DNA of 64,000 nucleotides from positions 1-64,000 of the forward strand of contig NZ_KQ948939.1 in the NCBI RefSeq assembly GCF_001514235.1. Direction: 5' to 3'. The notes under the pieces are model-generated. The model did not search any database and had not been told where the DNA came from. It saw only the letters and a program-made list of their open reading frames with translations. Of the stretch, positions 7,810 to 14,943 are shown piece by piece. Positions within the stretch are counted from its first letter, which is position 1. Every line of letters starts with the position of its first letter. The DNA comes from Streptomyces caeruleatus. GTDB lineage: Bacteria > Actinomycetota > Actinomycetes > Streptomycetales > Streptomycetaceae. A program made the translations under genes and the position numbers.

Positions 7810-9096
7810 CTACGCGAGACCAGCCTCGCGGAACGAATCAAGGTTGGGACGAATGGTCGCAGTAAGCCCCGTACCGGCCACCGCGTCCAGCGTCTTGAGC
7901 CCGTCGCCGGTGTTGAGGACGACCGTCGTCTTCGTGGGGTCGAGGACGCCGTTCTCGATCAGCTTCCGCGTCACACCAACGGTCACCCCACCGGCCGTCT
8001 CCGCGAAGATGCCCTCGGTCCGCGCAAGGACCTTGATCGCGTCGACGACCTGCTCATCGGTCACGTCCTCCACCGCACCGCCGGTACGACGGGCGATGTC
8101 CAGCACGTACGGCCCGTCCGCCGGGTTGCCGATCGCCAGCGACTTGGCGATGGTGTTCGGCTTCTGCGGCCGTACGACGTCGTGCCCCGCCTTGAAGGCC
8201 ACCGACACCGGCGAGCACCCTTCGGCCTGCGCACCGAAGATCTTGTACGGCTTGTCCTCGACGAGCCCGAGCTTGATCAGCTCCTGGAGCCCCTTGTCGA
8301 TCTTCGTGAGCTGCGAGCCGGAGGCGATCGGGACGACCAGCTGGTCCGGCAGCTGCCAGCCGAGCTGCTCGCAGATCTCGTACGCCAGGGTCTTGGAGCC
8401 CTCGGCGTAGTAGGGCCGCAGGTTGACGTTGACGAAGCCCCAGCCCTCGCCGGCCGGGTCGCCGATCAGCTCGGAGCAGAAGCGGTTCACGTCGTCGTAG
8501 TTGCCCTCGATGCCGACGAGCTCGCCGCCGTAGATCGCGGCCATGACGACCTTGCCCTGCTCCAGGTCGTGCGGGATGAACACGCAGGAGCGGAAGCCGG
8601 CGCGGGCGGCCGCGGCACCCACGGCGCCGGCCAGGTTGCCGGTGGAGGAGCAGGAGAGGGTGGTGAAGCCGAAGGCGCGGGCGGCTTCCAGAGCCTGGGC
8701 GACGACGCGGTCCTTGAAGGAGTGCGTCGGGTTGCCGGAGTCGTCCTTGATGAACAGCTTGCCGGCGTCGACACCCAGCTCACGGGCGAGGTTGTCGGCC
8801 TTGACGAGCTGGGTCCAGCCGGGGTTGATGTTCGGCTTGGTGGCCACGTCGGCCGGGACGGGAAGGAGGGGCGCGTAGCGCCAGATGTTCGCGGGGCCCG
8901 CTTCGATCCGCTTGCGGAGCTCCTCGGTGTCGTAGGCCGAGAAGTCGTACGCGATCTCCAGCGGGCCGAAACACTCCTCGCACGCGAAGACCGGACCGAG
9001 GGGGACCCGGTGGCCGCACTCGCGACAGGAGAGCGCCGCGGCGGGGCCGAGGTCTACGGTGGATTCGGTGGTGCTTGCAACAGTCTGCGCAGCCAT
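7810..9096 (-). CDS. thrC: Threonine synthase-like PLP enzyme with N-terminal zinc ribbon
   Basis: A 428-residue fold-type II PLP enzyme. Residues about 25-45 hold a C-x2-C...C-x2-C zinc ribbon (CRECG...CEECF). The Schiff-base lysine is in GNPTHSFKDRV and the phosphate-binding loop is CSSTGNLAGAVGAAAA. Threonine synthases convert O-phosphohomoserine to threonine. Context argues for caution: the gene sits behind a SAM-I riboswitch and is followed by cysO, and Streptomyces carry another thrC next to hom and thrB. It could instead use O-phosphohomoserine with CysO thiocarboxylate to make homocysteine (inference). Start ATG 9096 gives the expected N-terminus. Confidence 0.85.
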   Translation of the reverse strand: MAAQTVASTTESTVDLGPAAALSCRECGHRVPLGPVFACEECFGPLEIAYDFSAYDTEELRKRIEAGPANIWRYAPLLPVPADVATKPNINPGWTQLVKADNLARELGVDAGKLFIKDDSGNPTHSFKDRVVAQALEAARAFGFTTLSCSSTGNLAGAVGAAAARAGFRSCVFIPHDLEQGKVVMAAIYGGELVGIEGNYDDVNRFCSELIGDPAGEGWGFVNVNLRPYYAEGSKTLAYEICEQLGWQLPDQLVVPIASGSQLTKIDKGLQELIKLGLVEDKPYKIFGAQAEGCSPVSVAFKAGHDVVRPQKPNTIAKSLAIGNPADGPYVLDIARRTGGAVEDVTDEQVVDAIKVLARTEGIFAETAGGVTVGVTRKLIENGVLDPTKTTVVLNTGDGLKTLDAVAGTGLTATIRPNLDSFREAGLA

Positions 9097-9116
9097 GTGA
9101 GGCGAGGCCCTTTCTC

Positions 9117-9251
9117 CTCATCTTCCTCACGACGCATCTCGCCGTGAGACGGATTTGGCACCTTCCCTAGCCGGGAGCCTCGCGTGAACGAGACCGGCTG
9201 GAGGGTTGCCGGGGCTTCATCGGGCCGTATCCCTCTGCCCCTCTGGATGAG
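9117..9251 (-). promoter_or_regulatory. SAM-I (S-box) riboswitch upstream of the thrC-like gene
   Basis: Read on the minus strand, the order of conserved blocks is that of the S-box: P1 CTCATC (9251-9246), CAGAGGGGCAGAGGGA, GGCCCGATGAAGCCCCGGCAACC, a variable P3 arm, GGAAGGTGCCAAATCC, a P4 hairpin (GTCTCACGGCGAGAT) and the P1 3' strand GATGAG (9122-9117). The 3' strand of P1 runs into GAGAAAGG, 15-20 bases before the ATG at 9096, so control of initiation is possible; no obvious intrinsic terminator is seen in the 20-base gap. High SAM would be expected to switch the unit off. Confidence 0.93.
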
Positions 9252-9414
9252 CGGTATGAAGTTGTGGTCGGCGGGCCAAGCAGGACATGCGATGGTCACC
9301 CGCGTTGTTCAAGACTGTAACCGACAACCGGGACAGTTGAGATAGTCGTCCGAACCGCGAGATGACTGTATCCATCAGCCGCTGCCGCGGCGGGCACGCG
9401 AAGGAGCCGCTTAC

Positions 9415-10359
9415 GTGCTGGAAGAAGTCGAGCGCTGGCTGAGCACCCGCTCCTGGTCCGCGAGCGATCGTCCGCTCCACCAGATTCTGGCCGCCAAACA
9501 GCGTACGGGCCGGTCGGTCTCCGTCGTCCTGCCCGCGCTCGACGAGGAGGAGACGGTCGGCGACATCGTCGCGGTCATCCGTCACGACCTCATGCGGCAG
9601 GTGCCACTGGTCGACGAGCTCGTCGTCGTCGACTCGGGCTCCACCGACCTCACCTCCGAGGTGGCCGCGGCGGCGGGCGCGAGGGTGGTGCACCGGGACG
9701 CGATCCTCCCGCGCATCCCGGCCGTGCCCGGCAAGGGCGAGGTCCTGTGGCGCTCCCTGCTCGTCACGAGCGGGGACATCGTCTGTTTCATCGACGCCGA
9801 CCTGAAGGACTTCTCCTCCGACTTCGTCTCCGGCATCGTCGGCCCGCTGCTCACCGACCCCGAGATCGACCTGGTCAAGGGCATGTACGACCGTCCCCTG
9901 GGCGGTGCCGCCGGACAGGGCGGCCGGGTCACCGAACTGATGGCCCGCCCGCTGCTGAACATGCACTGGCCGCAGCTGGCCGGCTTCGTGCAGCCGCTCG
10001 GCGGCGAGTACGCGGCCCGCAGGTCGCTGCTGGAGCAGCTGCCGTTCCCGGTCGGGTACGGCGTGGAGCTGGGCATGCTGGTCGACGCCCTGCACCTGGT
10101 GGGCCTCGACGCGCTGGCCCAGGTGGACGTGGGCGTCCGCAAGCACCGCCACCAGGACGGACAGGCCCTCGGCCGGATGTCCGCCGCGATCTACCGCACG
10201 GCCCAGCTGAGGCTGGCCCGCGGCCATCTGGTCCGCCCTTCCCTCACCCAGTTCGAGCGGGGCGAGGACGGTTTCGAGCCGCGTACGTACTCCGTGGACA
10301 CGGAGGAGCGGCCGCCGATGGTGGAGATCGCGGAGTACGCGACGCGGAAGGTCGCGTGA
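9415..10359 (+). CDS. gpgS: Glucosyl-3-phosphoglycerate synthase-like GT81 glycosyltransferase
   Basis: A 314-residue GT-A fold glycosyltransferase. Landmarks are SVVLPALDEEETVGDIV, VVDSGSTDLTSEVAAAAGA (donor site), VLWRSLLVTSGDIVCFIDADLKDF (DxD-like metal/donor motif) and VELGMLVDAL. These fit GpgS, which transfers glucose from a nucleotide sugar to 3-phosphoglycerate, the first step to glucosylglycerate and methylglucose lipopolysaccharide-type products. GTG 9415 has AAGGAG 8 bases upstream. It is followed 95 bases later by otsA, linking two sugar-nucleotide-using osmolyte/reserve pathways. Confidence 0.88.
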   Translation: MLEEVERWLSTRSWSASDRPLHQILAAKQRTGRSVSVVLPALDEEETVGDIVAVIRHDLMRQVPLVDELVVVDSGSTDLTSEVAAAAGARVVHRDAILPRIPAVPGKGEVLWRSLLVTSGDIVCFIDADLKDFSSDFVSGIVGPLLTDPEIDLVKGMYDRPLGGAAGQGGRVTELMARPLLNMHWPQLAGFVQPLGGEYAARRSLLEQLPFPVGYGVELGMLVDALHLVGLDALAQVDVGVRKHRHQDGQALGRMSAAIYRTAQLRLARGHLVRPSLTQFERGEDGFEPRTYSVDTEERPPMVEIAEYATRKVA

Positions 10360-10454
10360 ACGACGGACACCTGCCGTATACGGGCCCGACGATGATGCGC
10401 CACTGAGCTGAACCGCACGTTTGAGCGTTTCCGAGCCGGGCTAGGTTGACGCGT

Positions 10455-11963
10455 ATGGCTTCCACGCAGGGTGCTGCCGAGCAGGGTGCTGCCAAGGTGC
10501 TGGTCGCGTCGAACCGCGGCCCGGTGTCGTACGAGGTGCGCGATGACGGATCGCTGCACTCCAAGCGGGGCGGCGGCGGAGTCGTCTCCGGGCTGTCGGC
10601 GATCGGGCCGGACGCGGGCGCCCTGTGGGTGTGCTCGGCGCTGTCCGACGGCGACCGGGAGGCGGTACGGCGCGGGGTCGGCGAGGAGGGCGTGCGCATG
10701 CTGCCCATCCCGGCCGACGTGCACGCCGACGCGTACAACGGCATCGCGAACTCGGTCCTCTGGTTCGTCCACCACATGCTCTACCAGACGCCGCTGGAGC
10801 CGGTCTTCGACGCGGAGTTCCGGCGCCAGTGGGCGGCGTACGAGACGTACAACCGGGCCTTCGCGGAGGAACTGGCGCGGCAGGCGGCGCCGGGGGCGGC
10901 GGTGCTGGTGCAGGACTACCACCTGTGCCTGGTGCCGGGGATGCTGCGCGAGCTGCGCCCGGACGTCCGGATCGGCCACTTCTCGCACACGCCGTGGGCG
11001 CCGGCGGAGTACTTCGCGATGCTGCCGGACGACATCCGTTCGCAGCTGGTGTGGGGCATGCTCGGCGCCGACCGGCTCGGGTTCCTCACCTGGCGCTGGG
11101 CGCAGGCGTTCATGGGCTGCGCCGGGGCCACGGACCCCCAGCGGATCACCCCGTCGTGGCCGAGCGGCGCACCGAAGTCGATCGAGCACACCACCACGGG
11201 TCGCCCCCCGCTGCGTACCACGTGGATCGGCGTACACGGCCTGGGCGCCGACGCCGAGTTCCTGCGCGAGCGCTCTCACCGGCCGGACGTCGAGGAGCGG
11301 ATGACGGCACTGCGGCGCGAGATCGGCACGGCACCGGACGGCTCCGCCCGCCGGACGATCGTCCGGGTCGACCGCACCGAGCTGTCCAAGAACATCGTGC
11401 GCGGCCTGCTGTCCTACCGGCAGCTGCTCGACGACCACCCCGAGTGGCGGGAGCGGGTGGTGCACGTGGCCTTCGCGTACCCCTCGCGACAGGACCTGGC
11501 GGTGTACCGCGACTACACGGCGGAGGTCCAGCGCCTGGCGGACGAGATCAACTCCCACTACGGGACGCCGACTTGGACCCCGGTCGTCCTCCACGTCAAG
11601 GACGACTTCGCCCGCTCCCTCGCCGCGTACCGGCTGGCCGACGTCGCCCTCGTCAACCCCGTCCGGGACGGCATGAACCTCGTCGCCAAGGAAGTACCCG
11701 TCGTCTCCGACGAGGGCTGCGCGCTGGTGCTCTCACGGGAGGCCGGCGCCTACGAGGAGCTGCGCGACGACGCCCTCACCGTGAACCCGTACGACGTGAT
11801 CGACACCGCTCGGGCGCTGCACGAGGCGTTGTCCATGGGGCCGGCGGAGCGGGCGGAGCGGTCGAAGCGGCTGGCTGCGGCTGCGACGGCGCTGCCGCCG
11901 GCTCAGTGGTTCCTGGACCAGTTGGACGCGCTCGGGGCGGGGACGGCGGGCCGGGGTGTCTGA
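10455..11963 (+). CDS. otsA: Trehalose-6-phosphate synthase OtsA (GT20)
   Basis: A 502-residue GT20 enzyme making trehalose-6-phosphate from a nucleotide-glucose and glucose-6-phosphate. Visible family segments: SNRGPVSYEV (N-terminal loop), GGGGVVSGL, VQDYHLCLVPGMLRE, VDRTELSKNIVRGL (phosphate binding) and NPVRDGMNLVAKE with VLSREAGAYEEL (nucleotide-sugar binding). No Shine-Dalgarno is seen; TAGGTT lies 7 bases before the ATG, so the mRNA is probably leaderless. The partner phosphatase gene otsB lies 14 kb away, beyond the SARP/AfsA block, which looks inserted between them. Confidence 0.95.
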   Translation: MASTQGAAEQGAAKVLVASNRGPVSYEVRDDGSLHSKRGGGGVVSGLSAIGPDAGALWVCSALSDGDREAVRRGVGEEGVRMLPIPADVHADAYNGIANSVLWFVHHMLYQTPLEPVFDAEFRRQWAAYETYNRAFAEELARQAAPGAAVLVQDYHLCLVPGMLRELRPDVRIGHFSHTPWAPAEYFAMLPDDIRSQLVWGMLGADRLGFLTWRWAQAFMGCAGATDPQRITPSWPSGAPKSIEHTTTGRPPLRTTWIGVHGLGADAEFLRERSHRPDVEERMTALRREIGTAPDGSARRTIVRVDRTELSKNIVRGLLSYRQLLDDHPEWRERVVHVAFAYPSRQDLAVYRDYTAEVQRLADEINSHYGTPTWTPVVLHVKDDFARSLAAYRLADVALVNPVRDGMNLVAKEVPVVSDEGCALVLSREAGAYEELRDDALTVNPYDVIDTARALHEALSMGPAERAERSKRLAAAATALPPAQWFLDQLDALGAGTAGRGV

Positions 11964-11984
11964 CCGCGGGCGGCCCCTGACCTG

Positions 11985-12896
11985 TTACGCGGTCACCGTG
12001 CTCATGTCACCTGGAAGCATCGGAGGTTCGGGGTCCTGCGGTCGCCGCGGTTCCGATGTGCCCGGCACGGGCAGTGTGCGGATGATCATCAGCTCCGGAT
12101 CCTGGCCGAGGACCGCGCGGTGCAGTTCCTGAAGCGCCTGGCCGGGGTCCGTGCCCAGTTCGGTCACCAGGCGCTGCCGGTAGTCGTTGTACACGGTCAG
12201 CGCCTCCGCTCCCCGGTTCGAGCGGAACAGAGCCAGCATGAGGAGCCAGATGAAGCGCTCTTGGAGCGGATGCTTGTGCAGGACGAAATAGAGGTAGGGG
12301 ATGGCGTTGCGGTGGCGGCCCAGGTCGAGTTCCACCTCGGCACGCAGCTCCATGTCGGCCAGGAAGCGCTCGTCCCGGTACACCCGCTCCCGTTCCAGGA
12401 TCGGCGCGTCCAGGCCTTCGGCGAGCGGGCCGGTGACAAGGACCCGGGCCTCGTCCAGGTGCTGCGCGGACTGGTGGAGGCTGCCGGTGAGGGCCAGCGT
12501 CGTGCCCGCCGAGGCCAGGAACTCGTACTCGTGAAGGTCGACCCAGGCGTCCCCGGTCTCCAGCCGGTAGCCGCCCGCCGACCACAGGAGTTCGGGAACA
12601 CGGCCCGGCGTCTCGACGGCCGCGAAGGCGCTGCGCAGGCCGGAGACGTACTTCTGGACGAGGTTCTTCGCGTAGGCAGGCGGCTCCGTCCCCCACAGGG
12701 CGTGGATCAGCTGCTCCGAGCCGGTCGACATACCCAGGCGCAGCAGGAGCGTGGCCAGCAGCGCCTGCTGTTTCGGCGGCCCCAGAGGTAACGGCTCGTC
12801 GTCAACCAGGGCCTGGAGCGGTCCGAAGAGGTGGAAACGCAGACCGCCGCGGCGCGGATGCCGTTTTCCGGAATGCCTTAAGAGAACACTGGACAT
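11985..12896 (-). CDS. SARP family transcriptional activator with a TTA codon
   Basis: A 303-residue Streptomyces antibiotic regulatory protein: an OmpR-type winged helix (about residues 20-100: RFHLFGPLQALVDDEPLPLGPPKQQALLATLLL...VSGLRSAF) followed by the bacterial transcriptional activator domain (about 115-260, including LHKHPLQERFIWLLMLALFRSNRGAEAL and YRQRLVTELGTDPG). No ATPase or NB-ARC part, so it is a small SARP. The ATG at 12896 is preferred (GGGGGAG 4-6 bases before). Codon 6 is TTA (12881-12879), so translation should depend on the bldA tRNA. It diverges from the AfsA-like gene and probably activates the nine-gene cluster. Confidence 0.92.
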   Translation of the reverse strand: MSSVLLRHSGKRHPRRGGLRFHLFGPLQALVDDEPLPLGPPKQQALLATLLLRLGMSTGSEQLIHALWGTEPPAYAKNLVQKYVSGLRSAFAAVETPGRVPELLWSAGGYRLETGDAWVDLHEYEFLASAGTTLALTGSLHQSAQHLDEARVLVTGPLAEGLDAPILERERVYRDERFLADMELRAEVELDLGRHRNAIPYLYFVLHKHPLQERFIWLLMLALFRSNRGAEALTVYNDYRQRLVTELGTDPGQALQELHRAVLGQDPELMIIRTLPVPGTSEPRRPQDPEPPMLPGDMSTVTA

Positions 12897-13201
12897 ATCT
12901 CTCCCCCATTGAGCTGTCGCTGAGCCCGGCCGGCGAGCCTCGCCGAACACGTGCTCCAACGGCCGAGAATAGACGCTACGCGCCAGTATCTCTCTGTAAT
13001 ATGCACGCAACAGACAGTACTTTCGGCCGTCATCTGGTTCAGAGCGAAATTTCCGCTCCGTGACGCCGGTCGACGAGAAAAACGCAGGCCGTTCGGCCCT
13101 TCAGCGATCCTTACAGACTCGTTCCAGAGAACGTTCATCAGGCTGTTCCAGCGCCTGTGTGCAGGGTGTGTGCACGTCAACCACCCGAGCTGGAAGGCAC
13201 C
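12897..13201. promoter_or_regulatory. Divergent promoter region between SARP and AfsA-like genes
   Basis: 305 bases without a gene. It is AT-richer than its surroundings around 12965-13110. An imperfect palindrome (gagcgaaatttccgctc) lies near 13042-13058. I looked for an autoregulator-response element (ACATACCGG/CCGGTATGT type) and for SARP heptamer direct repeats and found no convincing copy. Both promoters must lie here. Confidence 0.5.
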
Positions 13202-14221
13202 ATGACCATCAGCGCTTCACAGCGTGAGGCCGACGCCGCCGCTTCGGCCAACGTCCCCTCCCCCGCACACCAGCCGCTGAGATACGAGGCCACCGTCCCG
13301 CGCGCCCTGGTGCACCGGGCCGCCGTCGCCGAGGTCTTTCTCACCGATTCCCGGCCCAGCCCCACGCTCCCCGACACCTTCGAGATCGCCGCCCAGCTGC
13401 CGCGCGCCCACATCATGGGCGAGAGCGCGACCGCCCACGACTTCCTCCTGCTCGTCGAGGTCATCAGACAGTCCGGCGTGTACATCGCCCACAAGTACGA
13501 AGACGTGCCGCTGGACACGTCGTTCATCTTCCGCGGACTGCGGACCTGGCTCAGCGACCTGTCCGCGATACGCACCGGGGACCGGCCCGCCGAGGCGGTG
13601 GTCACCCTGACCTGTGTGCCGCAGCGCAAGCGCAACGGCCGGGTACAGGCTCTCGACTTCCACGGCACCGCCGCGGTGAACGGCCGGATCGCGCTACAGA
13701 TCGAAGGCGGTCTCGCGTTCTTCTCGAAGTCCGTGTACCAGGCCATGCGCAGCCGGCAACGGGCCAAGCTCGAAGGACAGACGGGCACGCTGCCCAGCCA
13801 TCTGCGGGCCGACCCGCAGACGGTCGGGCGCCGCAACCCGATGAACGTCGTGATCACCAAGCCGCTGCTCGCGGGGGGCAGCGCGCTGTCAGCGACCGTC
13901 ATCGCCGATGAGTCCCATCCGCACCTGTTCGACCACCGGCTCGACCACATCCCGGGCAATCTGCTCCTCGAAGGCGCCCGCCAGCTCGCCACCGCCTCCG
14001 TCGCCACGCTGCACAGCATCGCTGCCGACGGCCTCCAAGTCATCTCCCTCGACACGGACTTCAGGGAGTTCGCCGAGCTCGACCTGCCGACCCGCGCGGT
14101 GGCCACCGTGGAGCAGTTCCGGCAGGACGAGGCACTGGGCACGCTTGTGGTGCCCGTAGTCGTGGAGGTCACGCAAGCCGAGCGCACGGTGGCCTCCTTC
14201 CGCCTGGAGGTGGCCCAGTGA
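13202..14221 (+). CDS. AfsA-family gamma-butyrolactone-type synthase
   Basis: A 339-residue protein with two AfsA hot-dog-like repeats. Diagnostic segments are VPRALVHRAAVAEVFLTDS at the N-terminus, RAHIMGESATAHDFLLLVEVIRQSGVYIAH, the second repeat with DHIPGNLLLEGARQ (MxxE-like catalytic region) and DTDFREFAELDLPTRAVATVE. AfsA/ScbA enzymes join a beta-ketoacyl-ACP chain to dihydroxyacetone phosphate, giving the precursor of gamma-butyrolactone or butenolide/furan signals. The gene heads a tightly overlapped operon and overlaps the HAD gene by four bases (GTGA). No ArpA-type receptor gene is in the window. Confidence 0.9.
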   Translation: MTISASQREADAAASANVPSPAHQPLRYEATVPRALVHRAAVAEVFLTDSRPSPTLPDTFEIAAQLPRAHIMGESATAHDFLLLVEVIRQSGVYIAHKYEDVPLDTSFIFRGLRTWLSDLSAIRTGDRPAEAVVTLTCVPQRKRNGRVQALDFHGTAAVNGRIALQIEGGLAFFSKSVYQAMRSRQRAKLEGQTGTLPSHLRADPQTVGRRNPMNVVITKPLLAGGSALSATVIADESHPHLFDHRLDHIPGNLLLEGARQLATASVATLHSIAADGLQVISLDTDFREFAELDLPTRAVATVEQFRQDEALGTLVVPVVVEVTQAERTVASFRLEVAQ

Positions 14222-14943
14222 GCCGGGAAGGCTCGGGGCAGGCACGTATCAAGGCCGTCGTCTGCGACTACGGAGGCGTGCTCACCAACCCGCTTCAGGA
14301 GACCTTCGCGGCCTTCGCCCGCACGGTGGGCGTTCCCTTGCGAGAGCTTCAGGAGGCGTTCGCCGCGGCCACCGCCGCCGACGGGCGCTCGCCCATGGCC
14401 GATCTGGAGACCGGCGCCTGCACCGAGCAGGAGATGGTCCTGCGGGTCCTCACCCGGCTGCCCGGATCGCCCGGCCTCGAACTGCTCGGCGGACGGCCCT
14501 TCGGCGAGCTGTGGTTCCAGGCCCGCCACGTCAACCAGGCCCTGGTCGACCAGCTGCGCGTCCTGCGCGCCGACGGCTACACCCTGGCCCTGCTCACCAA
14601 CAACGTCGAGGAATGGCGGCCTCGTTGGCGGGCCGGACTGCCCGTGGACGAGCTCTTCCACACGGTCGTCGACTCCTCCGTCGAGGGGGTGCGCAAGCCC
14701 GATCCGGAGATCTACCGCCGTCTGCTCGACCGGCTGCCGCACCGCCCCGAGGAATGCCTCTTCATCGACGACCTCGACGAGAACTGCGCCGCTGCCGAGG
14801 CCCAGGGCATGACCACCCTCCTGTTCACCACCACCGAGGACACCGTGGCGCGCCTGGACGCTCTGCGGGACGAGCTGACCGCCCTCCCGTCGTTCCCCGT
14901 CCTCCCCACCTTCCCGGTCCCGACAAGGAGCACGCACCGTTGA
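14218..14943 (+). CDS. HAD-superfamily hydrolase (DYGG type)
   Basis: A 241-residue HAD-IA-type protein. Motif I is CDYGGVLTNP with nucleophile Asp17; motif II LLTNN (about 126), motif III Lys in VRKPDPEIYRRLL (about 161) and motif IV FIDDLDEN (about 181) are present. The second motif I Asp of ordinary phosphatases is Gly here (D-x-G), as in many DFGGVLT-type proteins, so phosphatase activity is not assured. In AfsA pathways such as mmf, a HAD enzyme removes the DHAP phosphate, which would be the natural role. It starts at GTG overlapping the AfsA stop and ends overlapping the next start (TTGA). Confidence 0.85.
   Translation: MSREGSGQARIKAVVCDYGGVLTNPLQETFAAFARTVGVPLRELQEAFAAATAADGRSPMADLETGACTEQEMVLRVLTRLPGSPGLELLGGRPFGELWFQARHVNQALVDQLRVLRADGYTLALLTNNVEEWRPRWRAGLPVDELFHTVVDSSVEGVRKPDPEIYRRLLDRLPHRPEECLFIDDLDENCAAAEAQGMTTLLFTTTEDTVARLDALRDELTALPSFPVLPTFPVPTRSTHR

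Noticed and set aside
10360..10454. Promoter with ribosome-binding site before otsA
   Set aside because: No GGAGG-like site was found; the TAGGTT hexamer 7 bases before ATG argues for a leaderless start instead.
12897..13201. Autoregulator-response element (ARE) or SARP heptamer repeats between SARP and AfsA-like genes
   Set aside because: I found no pair of ACATACCGG-like arms or repeated TCGAG heptamers at 11/22-base spacing; only a weak palindrome was present.
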